The translations under genes and the position numbers were made by a program. DNA of 38,642 bases, taken from NCBI GenBank assembly GCA_947479915.1, contig CANKAU010000020.1:1-38642 (forward strand), in the 5' to 3' direction. Below are positions 15,364-23,069 of this stretch, piece by piece; position 1 is the first letter of the stretch, and each line of letters begins with the position of its first letter. The DNA comes from Chloroflexota bacterium. Its GTDB lineage: Bacteria; Chloroflexota; Dehalococcoidia; UBA2979. The notes under the pieces are model-generated. The model made no database searches, was not told the DNA's origin, and worked only from the letters and a program-made list of their open reading frames with translations.

Positions 15364-15930
15364 TTACACGAGGGTGGCGCGAGGCGGCAGGATCGGCGCG
15401 CCCGGCTCCGGGTCGTAATCGGCGGTGACCAGCGCGCATCCCCCCGTGAGCACGTGCCCGAAGAGTGACACCAGTTCCATCAGCCCCCGCTCGCCAAGAT
15501 CCTCGACCATCTCGTCGAAGAGCGCCTGCGGCACGAGGTGCTGCGTCAGCAGCGCGTGGCCGAAGCGCGGGATGAGGGTGTGACGGCGCGTGGTGGGCGG
15601 AATGGGCTGCAGCCGCGACAGCGCATCGATGACCGCGCGGTCGACGCCGAAGCTGACCGCCCGCTCGACGTGCTGCCCCCAGATGTAGGGAATGTCGAAC
15701 TCGCGACAGGCGGTGAGGATGCCCAGCTCCACGTCGCCCTCGGACATCACCTTTGTGCCGAAGCGGACGGCGTCGCTCATGGCGGTGGAGATCGCACCGA
15801 CCTCGGGGACGTAGAGCAGCATCGACACCGGCGCGTTCACGCGGCCGCGCGACGCGATCACGCGGTCGAAGGCGTCTTCGCCCCCGGCCTCCACCTGTGA
15901 TCGCTCGGTGATCGGTGTGAGTCGCGGCAT
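15364..15930 (-). CDS. Carboxymuconolactone decarboxylase (CMD) family-like protein
   Basis: A 188-residue helical protein of the AhpD/CMD type. The core is LLYVPEVGAISTAMSDAVRFG followed by SEGDVELGILTACREFDIPYIWGQHVERA, matching the CMD helix pair with an acidic residue near 67, C75 and H87. The AhpD CxxC is absent; a lone cysteine is usual in the decarboxylase-like and uncharacterised branches. The role may be ring-cleavage metabolism or peroxide handling; the sequence does not decide. ATG at 15930 follows AGGGGAACGCC. It lies 106 bp upstream of the solute-binding protein gene on the same strand, but that gene has its own promoter. Confidence 0.8.
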   Translation of the reverse strand: MPRLTPITERSQVEAGGEDAFDRVIASRGRVNAPVSMLLYVPEVGAISTAMSDAVRFGTKVMSEGDVELGILTACREFDIPYIWGQHVERAVSFGVDRAVIDALSRLQPIPPTTRRHTLIPRFGHALLTQHLVPQALFDEMVEDLGERGLMELVSLFGHVLTGGCALVTADYDPEPGAPILPPRATLV

Positions 15931-16013
15931 GGCGTTCCCCTGTTCGATGTCGGCGGCCTCGTCAGGCGCACAGAGTAGCGGCCCGGTCGAGGCTCCCGGG
16001 AGGCGGCGGCGCT

Positions 16014-16042
16014 TTGCGCGGGGACGGCACACGACTCACAAT
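16014..16042 (+). promoter_or_regulatory. Candidate promoter for the hydroxyacid dehydrogenase
   Basis: TTGCGC (16014-16019) and CACAAT (16037-16042) are 17 bp apart, four of six matches each. The same TTGCGC -35 occurs before the SDR gene. The leader would be about 53 bases. Confidence 0.4.
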
Positions 16043-16101
16043 GCCCGCCACACCACCAATCCCGCCCAACACGCCGGCGACGACGCCGCGAGGAGCAGCC
16101 C

Positions 16102-17082
16102 ATGAAGATCGCTGTCATCGACGACTACCAGGACGCGTTCAACACCCCGGAGAACCTCGCGCGGCTGCAAGGGCACGAGGTCGTCACGTTCCCGGAGCCG
16201 GAGCGCGACATGGATCGCCTCGTGGCGAAGTTGCAGGACTGCGACGCGGTGATGTGCACGCAGCAGCGCACGTGGTTCCCGCGCTCGATCATCGAGCGGC
16301 TGCCGAACCTCAAGCTGATCTGCCAGACCAGCGGCACAGCGCACATCGACCTCGCGGCGTGCACGGAGCAGGGGATCGTGGTGTCGGCGGGCGGCGGGCC
16401 GAGCGTGGCCGGCGCACCGAACGACACTGCGGAGATCGCGTTCGGCCTCATCCTCTCGTCCCTGCGCCACCTCCCGCAGGAGGTCGCGCAACTGAAGGCG
16501 GGCGGCTGGCAGACCACGCAGGGAACGGGCCTCTACGGCAAGACGCTGGGCATCTACGCGCTCGGCAAGATCGGCAGCGTGGTCGCGGCGGGCGGCGCAG
16601 CCTTCGGCATGAAGGTCCTCTGCTGGGGCCGCGACGCCTCGCTCCGCCACGCCGAAGAACTCGGCTACGAGGTGGCTGCGAGCCGCGAGTCGTTCTTCGA
16701 GCGGTCCGATGTGATCTCCCTGCACCTGCCGCTGAACGGCGACACGCGCGGCCTGATCACGGCGGCGGACCTCGACCGCATGAAGCCCACCGCGCTGATC
16801 GTGAACACGAGCCGGGCCGGACTGATCGCGGAGGGCGCGCTGGAGGCGGCGCTGAAGCAGGGCCGGCCGGGCTACGCCGGCGTCGACGTGTTTGAGGTGG
16901 AGCCGGTGCTGAACGCGGATCACCCGCTGCTGCACATGGACAACGTGGTCGCCACGCCGCACCTCGGCTACGTCACGCGGGAGCGCTACGCCGTGTTCCA
17001 CGAGGCGCTGATCGACCAGGCGCTGGCGTTCGCCGCCGGCGCTCCGATCCTCGTGCAGAACCCGGACGTGCTGACGAAGTAG
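16102..17082 (+). CDS. D-2-hydroxyacid dehydrogenase family protein
   Basis: A 326-residue NAD-dependent dehydrogenase of the D-isomer specific family. The catalytic Arg-Glu-His set is R238 (VNTSRAG), E267 (VDVFEVEP) and H287 (TPHLGY). The Rossmann loop reads ALGKIG (153-158), with alanine where the first glycine of GxGxxG is usual, though the rest of the loop is intact. The N-terminal substrate domain has the typical LKLICQTSGTAHIDLAA. It reduces a 2-keto acid to its D-2-hydroxy acid, or the reverse; relatives include phosphoglycerate and glyoxylate reductases. ATG at 16102 follows GAGGAGCAGCCC. It is 65 bp upstream of the MDR reductase. Confidence 0.93.
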   Translation: MKIAVIDDYQDAFNTPENLARLQGHEVVTFPEPERDMDRLVAKLQDCDAVMCTQQRTWFPRSIIERLPNLKLICQTSGTAHIDLAACTEQGIVVSAGGGPSVAGAPNDTAEIAFGLILSSLRHLPQEVAQLKAGGWQTTQGTGLYGKTLGIYALGKIGSVVAAGGAAFGMKVLCWGRDASLRHAEELGYEVAASRESFFERSDVISLHLPLNGDTRGLITAADLDRMKPTALIVNTSRAGLIAEGALEAALKQGRPGYAGVDVFEVEPVLNADHPLLHMDNVVATPHLGYVTRERYAVFHEALIDQALAFAAGAPILVQNPDVLTK

Positions 17083-17097
17083 CACCGCCTCTAGGAT
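17071..17097 (+). promoter_or_regulatory. Candidate internal promoter for the MDR reductase
   Basis: CTGACG (17071-17076) and TAGGAT (17092-17097) are 15 bp apart. The -35 lies within the last codons of the preceding gene. The short spacer and the overlap with coding sequence make this tentative. Confidence 0.35.
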
Positions 17098-17147
17098 GAG
17101 GCGCAAACGAACAGGCAGCCGCACGCGGTGCGGAAGTGGGGGATCTC

Positions 17148-18086
17148 ATGCGAGGCGTTGGCATTATCGAATTCGGCGGCCCTGAGGCACTGCAGCTCGT
17201 CGACCTGCCCGAGGAGCACGCCGGAGCGGGACAGGTGCGCGTGCGCGTGCACGCCGCAACCGTGAACCCCACGGACACGTACCTCCGGAACGGATCGCGC
17301 GCCGCCATGCTGAAGGACGTGCCCCCGCCCCACGTGCCGGGCATGGACGCCGCCGGTGTGATCGATGAGGTCGGGCCGGGCACCTCGACCGACCTCAAGG
17401 TGGGCGACGCGGTGTTCGCGATGGTGGTGCCGAACGGCAGCCACGGCGCGTACCGCGAGAGCATCGTGCTGTCGGCAGACGCCGTGACGCGCGCGCCCGC
17501 CGGCGTCGGCCACGTCGAGGCCTCGACGCTGCCGATGAACGGGCTGACCGCCCGCCAGTCGCTCGACCAGCTGGCGCTCAAGCCGGGCCAGACGGTTGCC
17601 GTGACCGGGGCGGCCGGGGCCTACGGCGGGTACGTGGTGCAGCTGGCGAAGGCAGACGGCCTGCGCGTCATCGCCGATGCGGCCCCCGCCGACGAGGCGC
17701 TGGTGAAGGGGCTGGGCGCGGACATCGTGGTCCCGCGCGGCGCGGACGTCGCCGAGCAGATCCGCAAGGTCTGCCCCGAGGGCGTCGACGGCCTCGCGGA
17801 CGGATCGTTCCAGAGCGAGCAGGCCGTGGGCGCCGTGCGCGACGGCGGCGCGTTCGCCTCGGTGCGCGGCTGGGCCGGTACGGGCGAACGAGGCATCACG
17901 TTCCACCGCACCTCGGTGCGCGACTACGACCACCGCGCGGACCTGCTCGCCGGGCTGCGCGAGCACGTGGAGTCGGGCGCGGTCACGCTGCGCGTCGCGG
18001 CGACGTACCCGCCGGAGCAGGCCGCCGAGGCGCACCGCCGCATCGAGGCGCACGGCGTCCGCGGCCGACTCGTCATCACGTTCTAG
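17148..18086 (+). CDS. MDR-family NAD(P)-dependent alcohol dehydrogenase/quinone reductase-like
   Basis: A 312-residue medium-chain reductase without the structural zinc cysteines, as in quinone oxidoreductases. The N-terminal domain has VNPTDTYLRNG and PHVPGMDAAGVIDEVGPG. The nucleotide loop is AAGAYGGYVVQLAK, and the C-terminus ends in the family's HRRIEAHGVRGRLVITF. It probably reduces an enone, quinone or similar with NADPH. A GTG four codons upstream is in frame, but the start at 17148 has GTGGGGGATCTC in the right position, so the GTG is probably part of the ribosome site. A terminator follows 37 bp after the stop. Confidence 0.9.
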   Translation: MRGVGIIEFGGPEALQLVDLPEEHAGAGQVRVRVHAATVNPTDTYLRNGSRAAMLKDVPPPHVPGMDAAGVIDEVGPGTSTDLKVGDAVFAMVVPNGSHGAYRESIVLSADAVTRAPAGVGHVEASTLPMNGLTARQSLDQLALKPGQTVAVTGAAGAYGGYVVQLAKADGLRVIADAAPADEALVKGLGADIVVPRGADVAEQIRKVCPEGVDGLADGSFQSEQAVGAVRDGGAFASVRGWAGTGERGITFHRTSVRDYDHRADLLAGLREHVESGAVTLRVAATYPPEQAAEAHRRIEAHGVRGRLVITF

Positions 18087-18123
18087 CGCCGGCCTCGCAC
18101 CCGCGAGATCGACGTCCCGAGGG

Positions 18124-18150
18124 GCCCGCCGACGAGGCGGGCTTCTTCGT
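18124..18150 (+). terminator. Terminator after the MDR reductase
   Basis: GCCCGCC (18124-18130) and GGCGGGC (18136-18142) form a 7-bp stem with a GACGA loop, followed by the T-rich TTCTTCGT. This is the clearest U-tail among the terminators in the window. Confidence 0.75.
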
Positions 18151-18288
18151 GCCTGCCTTCGGTAATCACCGTTATGTCCGGTTTCGAGCGGCGCGGAGCG
18201 GCCTGCACTGTACCCCTAGCCTCGCAGGGCGGAAGGTGGAGGGGTCGTGCATCTCCGCGCGCACCCCACGCCCCCCGAAGGAACTCCC

Positions 18289-19875
18289 ATGGCGCCGACG
18301 TTTGCCGATCTCAATCTGAGCGCCGAGGTGCTCCGTGCCATCGATGCGCTGGGCTTCGAAGAGCCGACGCCCATCCAGATGCGCACCATCCCCCTGCTCC
18401 TCGACGGGCAGGACGTGCTGGCGCAGGCGCAGACAGGCACCGGCAAGACGGCCGCCTTTGCCCTGCCGGTGGTGGAGCGCGTGGACATCAGCAAGCGTGC
18501 CGTGCAGGCGCTGGTGCTCGCCCCCACGCGCGAGCTGGCCGTGCAGGTCGCCGAGGCGATGCACGAGCTGGGCAAGACGCGCGGCCTCGCGGTGCTGCCG
18601 GTGTACGGCGGGCAGGCTTACGACCGCCAGCTGCGCGGGCTGCACGCCGGCGTCCACGTGGTCGTGGGCACGCCGGGCCGCGTGATGGACCACATCCGCC
18701 GCGGCACCCTCGACCTGTCGACCGTGCGCACCGTCGTGCTGGACGAGGCCGACGAGATGCTCGACATGGGCTTCGTCGAGGACATCGAGTTCATCCTCGA
18801 CCAGGTGCCGGAGGAGCGGCAGATCGCGCTCTTCTCCGCGACCGTCCCGCGTCGCATCGAGAACCTCGCGAAGCGCTACCTGCGCGACCCGCAGCGCGTG
18901 ACGATCGCGCAGGAGACGCAGACCGCGCCGCAGACCAACCAGATGTATGTGGAGGTGCCCTACCGCGCGAAGATCGAGGCGCTCACGCGCATCCTCGACC
19001 TGGAGTCGCCGTCCTCCGCGATCGTCTTCTGCCGCACCAAGCGCGAGGTGGATGAGGTGTCGGAGACGCTGCAGGCGCGCGGCTACACCGCGGTCGCGGT
19101 GCACGGCGACATCCCACAGGCGCAGCGCGAACGACTGCTACGTTCATTCCGCGAGGGACACTCCGAGTTGCTCATCGCCACCGAGGTGGCGGCACGCGGC
19201 CTCGACATCCCGGACGTGACGCACGTCTTCAACTACGACATCCCGGACGACGCGGACGCCTACGTGCACCGCGTCGGGCGCACCGGCCGCATGGGCCGCA
19301 AGGGCGACGCGATCACGTTCGTCACGCCGCGCGAGATCCGACAGCTGCGGTTCATCGAGAAGCAGATCCGCAAGAAGCTCAAGCCGATGCAGGTGCCGAC
19401 GCCGCGCGACATCGCAGCGCGACGGACGGAGACGTTCCGCGAAGTGCTACGTGGCGCCATCGATGACGGCAAGGGCGCGGCCTACGCCGCGATCGTGCTG
19501 GAGCTGGCCGCCGAGCACGACCCGCTGATCGTCGCGCAGGCGGCGATGCACCTCGCGATGGAGGCCTCCGGCATCCGCCTGGGCGACGGCACCTCAGACA
19601 CCACCGACTCCCCCGCGCCCGCGAGCGAGGACGGCATGGTCCGCCTCCACCTCACGGCAGGCCGGCGTCACCGCGTGCGCCCCGGCGACATCGTGGGGGC
19701 ACTGACTTCCGAGGCCGACATCAACGGCAAGGCGATCGGCACGATCGATATGTTCGACGACTACGCGCTGGTCGAGGTCGACCGGAAGGTCGTGCGGCAG
19801 GTGCTGGATCGCGCCGGCCACCTGGTGTTGCGAGGGCGCGACACGAACGTCACGCTGGCCGGGGCGCACGGGTAG
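18289..19875 (+). CDS. deaD: DEAD-box ATP-dependent RNA helicase, DeaD/CsdA-like
   Basis: A 528-residue RNA helicase with all core motifs in order: Q motif ending EEPTPIQ (Q30), motif I AQTGTGKT (47-54), PTRELA, TPGR, DEAD followed by EMLDMGF, SAT, ARGLDIP and HRVGRTGR. After a linker, a C-terminal DbpA-type RNA-binding domain is visible at about residues 450-528 (MVRLHLTAGRRHRVRPGDIVG, then NGKAIGTIDMFDDYALVEV), as in DeaD/CsdA. Such helicases unwind short RNA duplexes in ribosome assembly, mRNA decay and cold adaptation. ATG at 18289 follows GAAGGAACTCCC. The 146-bp leader region between the previous terminator and the start has no convincing promoter by eye. Confidence 0.95.
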   Translation: MAPTFADLNLSAEVLRAIDALGFEEPTPIQMRTIPLLLDGQDVLAQAQTGTGKTAAFALPVVERVDISKRAVQALVLAPTRELAVQVAEAMHELGKTRGLAVLPVYGGQAYDRQLRGLHAGVHVVVGTPGRVMDHIRRGTLDLSTVRTVVLDEADEMLDMGFVEDIEFILDQVPEERQIALFSATVPRRIENLAKRYLRDPQRVTIAQETQTAPQTNQMYVEVPYRAKIEALTRILDLESPSSAIVFCRTKREVDEVSETLQARGYTAVAVHGDIPQAQRERLLRSFREGHSELLIATEVAARGLDIPDVTHVFNYDIPDDADAYVHRVGRTGRMGRKGDAITFVTPREIRQLRFIEKQIRKKLKPMQVPTPRDIAARRTETFREVLRGAIDDGKGAAYAAIVLELAAEHDPLIVAQAAMHLAMEASGIRLGDGTSDTTDSPAPASEDGMVRLHLTAGRRHRVRPGDIVGALTSEADINGKAIGTIDMFDDYALVEVDRKVVRQVLDRAGHLVLRGRDTNVTLAGAHG

Positions 19876-19902
19876 CGCACCGCTCTGATCCCGCGGGTCG
19901 TG

Positions 19903-21120
19903 CTAGACGGCCGTGTGGGCCTCGATCGCGGTGTAGACGCTCCTGACCAGGTCGCCTGCGGTGTACGGCTTCGCGATGAAGCCGACACCGGCGGCCTCCG
20001 CCACCTCGCTCGCGCCGAGGCGCCCGCTCACGATGATCACCGGCGTCCGCGGGGCGACGGCGCGTAGACGCGTGAGCGTCTCCTCACCGTCCGGACGCGG
20101 CATGTTCAGATCCAACAGGATCGCGTCGAAGAACTGTTCCCGGCACTGCCGCACCGCCTCGATCCCGTCGAGGGCGTACGAGGCGTCCATGCCCGCATTC
20201 GTGAGGATGCGCAGGCCGAGCCGCGCGACGGCATCCTCGTCGTCCACGACCAGCACGCGACCGTGGCGAGCGCGGTCGCCGGCGACCGCAGGGGCCGGGC
20301 TGAGGGGGGCGCGCGACACCGCGAGGGGGAGACGGACGCAGAACTCTGCGCCCAGTCCGACCTCTGAGTCCACCGTCACCTCACCGCCGTGCGCGCGGAC
20401 GATCGAGTGCACGGTCGCGAGGCCGAGGCCGGTCCCGTGGTCGGGCCCCTTAGTCGTGAAGAATGGATCGAAGACACGGTCGACGACCTCCGGCGCGATC
20501 CCGACGCCGTTGTCGCGCACGCGCAGCACCGTGCTCAGTGGGGCGTCGGTGTCGCAGCCGAGTGACACGACGATGAGCGGTGCGTACGAGCCCACGGCAC
20601 CCGCAGCATCCTCGGTGCTGTCATCGAGCCGCGCGAGGACAGCGTCGCGCGCGTTCACAACGAGGTTCATCACGACCTGCTCGAGCTGCGAGCGATTCGC
20701 CTGCACGGTGGAGTCGCCGGGTTTGACGTCCAGCCGGATCGTCATGCGTCGGTCGACGGTCGCGCCCACCAGCGAGACCGTCTCGCTCACGACGTCGGCA
20801 AGCCGCACCGCCTCGAGCGCGTCGGTCTCGGGGCGCGAAAAGCGCAGCAGCTGCCGCACCAGGCCGCCCGCCTGGGCGGAGGCGGCGGCGGACCGTTCCA
20901 GCCATTCTTCCGGGTCGCCCTGTCCGGTGCGGGCCAAGTCGATGCCGCCCGAGATGACGGTGAGCAGGTTGTTGAAGTCGTGCGCGACGCCGCCGACCAG
21001 CGTACTGAGTGCCTGCGTGCGCTCCACGCGCCGCGCCTCTCGTTCGGCCGCAACCTGCTCGCTCAGGTCGGTCACGGCGCAGAGGAACTTGATCCGGTTG
21101 CCCGGAGGAGCGCTCGCCAA
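19903..21120 (-). CDS. Hybrid histidine kinase, C-terminal part (kinase + receiver), after frameshift
   Basis: This frame carries the transmitter and receiver modules: the end of a PAS domain (GNRIKFLCAVTDLSEQ), the phosphoacceptor helix with H in LVGGVAHDFNNLLTVISGG, the ATP lid with VMNLVVNARDAV, DNGVGI, FDPFFTTK and GTGLGLATVHSIVRAHGG, and a C-terminal receiver with VLVVDDED, the phospho-Asp in AILLDLNMPRPDGEE and lysine in IAKPYTAGD. It has no sensible start of its own: its first possible codon is a TTG inside the PAS domain. It is therefore the second half of the gene read in the other frame at 20621-22840. Together they encode one membrane hybrid kinase of about 980 residues. Confidence 0.85.
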   Translation of the reverse strand: MASAPPGNRIKFLCAVTDLSEQVAAEREARRVERTQALSTLVGGVAHDFNNLLTVISGGIDLARTGQGDPEEWLERSAAASAQAGGLVRQLLRFSRPETDALEAVRLADVVSETVSLVGATVDRRMTIRLDVKPGDSTVQANRSQLEQVVMNLVVNARDAVLARLDDSTEDAAGAVGSYAPLIVVSLGCDTDAPLSTVLRVRDNGVGIAPEVVDRVFDPFFTTKGPDHGTGLGLATVHSIVRAHGGEVTVDSEVGLGAEFCVRLPLAVSRAPLSPAPAVAGDRARHGRVLVVDDEDAVARLGLRILTNAGMDASYALDGIEAVRQCREQFFDAILLDLNMPRPDGEETLTRLRAVAPRTPVIIVSGRLGASEVAEAAGVGFIAKPYTAGDLVRSVYTAIEAHTAV

Positions 21121-22840
21121 CGTTCAGCACGCCGACCTGCAGGCTCGCTGGGAAGGTGCGCCCGTCGGCGCGCCGCAGGTCGATGCGATCCGGGTGGGCC
21201 AGCGGCCCACGGTCACCCGACTCTCTCGCGTGGAAGAGCGACTTCGACTCCTGGATGCGCGCGTCGTGGATCAGATCAGAGATGTCGGCGATCGCCGAGA
21301 CCGGCTGGCGGAGGAGGGCGATCGGCGAGTGACCGGTCAGCTCGCAGATCGCGGCGTTCACCTCCTCAATGCGCCCATGGTCGTCGAGCACGAGGAGGCC
21401 GACCGGGGCCGCGTGGAAGATCGCGGCTGCTCGCCCCTCGGCGTCCCGGGCGCGCTCCTGATCGAGGCGCGTGCCGGTGACGTCCCGCACGATGAGCGTC
21501 ATGCCCGGGTGCTGCCCGCCCTCGTCCCACACGGGCGCGCCGTCCACGCGCACCCAGCGTCCCTGCTCGGTCGCAAACTCCGAACTGGACGGCGTGCCGT
21601 CCAGGCCGCGCGCGACCGTGGCGAGCCAGAGCGGAGGCTCCCCCGCGGCGTGATCCGGGCGATCGTGGCGGGCCTGATCCACCTTCGCTCCGATGACCGG
21701 GTGGTCGGTGAGGCCGAGCCATTCCGCCGCTGTGCGCTCGAACTCGGCGTTCGCGAAGGCGATCGTCCCAGCGGCATCGATCACGGCTGCGCCGATCCCC
21801 ATCGCGGAGGAGTCCAGCACGGATCGCAGGTAGGCCTCGGAGCGATGCAGGGCCTCGGCGGCCTGCACCTCCGCGGTGACGTCCACATGCAAGGCGCAGG
21901 TGCCGTTCGGGCGCCCTTCCTCGTCGTAGATCGCGAACGCGGAGACGTCCACGTGCACCAGGGAGCCGTCCTTGTGACGCCGCGAGACCCGGCGCGCGAC
22001 GACTTCGCCCCCAGCGTTCAGTGTCGCCATCACCTCGGCGAACGAAAGCTCCTGCGCCACAGTCTGCGGGAATTCGGATCGGCCCAGCGCTTCCTCGCGC
22101 GTGTAGCCGTAGAGGCTGGCAGCCCGCGCATTCCAGTCGATGATCCGCCCCTGGCCGTCGCGGATGATGACGGCGTCCGCGACGCTCTCCAGCATCCGGG
22201 CGAGGCGGCCAGCGCGCTGCTCGTGGATGCGACGACGGCGACGGAACTCGCGCGCGACGAGCCCCAGGAGGACGATCCCCGCAATCGACTGGAGGATCGT
22301 CCCGATGACGCCGGTCTGGAAGTCCGCGGCGACCCAGCGATCCTGCTCTGCGTTGATGGTGTCCGCCAGCCGTGTGCTCCGCGATCGCACGAGCGCCTCG
22401 CTCTTCACGATCTCGACGGGATCCGCGCCCGGACCGGCAGCGACGAGCTTGCGCACCTCAGTGCGAACTGTCTCCTCGAAGTCGAGCGCGGCGGGAGCAA
22501 GCTCGGGAGTGTCGACGGCTGCATGGAACGCTACGAGCGCTGCATCGAAGTCAGCGAGGGCGCCACGGTATACCTCGGCGCCGGAAGGGCCAGCTGGCCT
22601 CGCGAGCGTGAGGCCATGGATTGCGTCTGCGGTGAGCAGCAGGGTCCGGAAGGCTCCTCGAGCATCCTCGTACGCCTGTAGCTTGTCGCGCATCGCGCGG
22701 CCCTGAGCCACGCGCGCTACCACGGGCGCGATCAGCACTGCGCTGCCGAGGGCGAGGAAGACGATCAACAAGGCGACACGCGATCGCGGCGCGACCCGGG
22801 GGGTGTCGAACGAGCGGACGGTGCCGGTCACTGTGGGCAT
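20621..22840 (-). CDS. Hybrid histidine kinase, N-terminal sensory part (frameshifted before the kinase)
   Basis: This frame starts at an ATG at 22840 and encodes a membrane sensor: TM helix 1 at about 21-44, an extracytoplasmic domain of about 130 residues, TM helix 2 at about 176-198, then three PAS domains at about 212-330, 335-455 and 470-575 (for example ADAVIIRDGQGRIIDWNARA and PVGLLVLDDHGRIEEVNAAI). At about residue 578 (near 21101-21110) the sequence leaves the PAS fold and turns into an arginine-rich shadow until a stop at 20621. The true continuation is the other frame. Only N-terminal residues up to about 578 are meaningful. The ribosome site is weak (GGGTGATCA). Confidence 0.8.
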   Translation of the reverse strand: MPTVTGTVRSFDTPRVAPRSRVALLIVFLALGSAVLIAPVVARVAQGRAMRDKLQAYEDARGAFRTLLLTADAIHGLTLARPAGPSGAEVYRGALADFDAALVAFHAAVDTPELAPAALDFEETVRTEVRKLVAAGPGADPVEIVKSEALVRSRSTRLADTINAEQDRWVAADFQTGVIGTILQSIAGIVLLGLVAREFRRRRRIHEQRAGRLARMLESVADAVIIRDGQGRIIDWNARAASLYGYTREEALGRSEFPQTVAQELSFAEVMATLNAGGEVVARRVSRRHKDGSLVHVDVSAFAIYDEEGRPNGTCALHVDVTAEVQAAEALHRSEAYLRSVLDSSAMGIGAAVIDAAGTIAFANAEFERTAAEWLGLTDHPVIGAKVDQARHDRPDHAAGEPPLWLATVARGLDGTPSSSEFATEQGRWVRVDGAPVWDEGGQHPGMTLIVRDVTGTRLDQERARDAEGRAAAIFHAAPVGLLVLDDHGRIEEVNAAICELTGHSPIALLRQPVSAIADISDLIHDARIQESKSLFHARESGDRGPLAHPDRIDLRRADGRTFPASLQVGVLNVGERSSGQPDQVPLRRDRPERAGCGRTRGAARGAHAGTQYAGRRRRARLQQPAHRHLGRHRLGPHRTGRPGRMAGTVRRRLRPGGRPGAAAAALFAPRDRRARGGAACRRRERDGLAGGRDRRPTHDDPAGRQTRRLHRAGESLAARAGRDEPRCERARRCPRAAR
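21101..21110 (-). other. Frameshift site in the hybrid kinase gene
   Basis: On the minus strand one frame reads ...VGERSSG and the other picks up GNRIKFLCAVTDLSE at the run TCCTCCGGGCAACC. Removing one G of the GGG (CCC at 21101-21103 on the plus strand) would join the two into a continuous PAS domain. A sequencing error, a real mutation or recoding are all possible. Confidence 0.75.
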
Positions 22841-23009
22841 TGATCACCCGCGCTCGACGTTGCCGCCGCGAAGGGAGATCCCTCGCGCACGTGCGTAGTG
22901 AGCTCATCGTGGTCATTACAAACGAGTAACAGAAGGCGCGATCGTCCCTCGGGCGTAGGGACTTCGCGCATCGGACCTCGGCATTTCGGTCGGACTGCGG
23001 CGTCCGGTA

Positions 23010-23030
23010 TTCCGGGGTACGGACCCGGAA
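23010..23030 (-). terminator. Weak hairpin downstream of the PLD gene
   Basis: TTCCGGG and CCCGGAA arms form a 7-bp stem with a 7-base loop, 39 bp after the minus-strand PLD stop. The rest of the 229-bp gap between the PLD and kinase genes (22841-23069) holds a possible TGTAAT -10 for the kinase on the minus strand (plus 22915-22920) without a good -35, and a 10-bp palindrome CGCACGTGCG. Confidence 0.35.
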
Positions 23031-23069
23031 CGGCGAGCCGTCTCGCACTCGCGTACGGGATGCGAACGA

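Noticed and set aside
19961-22681. A plus-strand open frame of about 900 codons opposite the hybrid kinase.
   Set aside because: No recognisable motif, low-complexity Arg/Ser/Ala content, and the opposite strand has PAS, kinase and receiver motifs.
22804-22809. Other TGTCGA words as additional ECF42 promoters.
   Set aside because: Those noticed (for example here and near 34660) lie inside genes or point away from a start and lack a CG(A/T)C at 16-18 bp with a suitable gene downstream.
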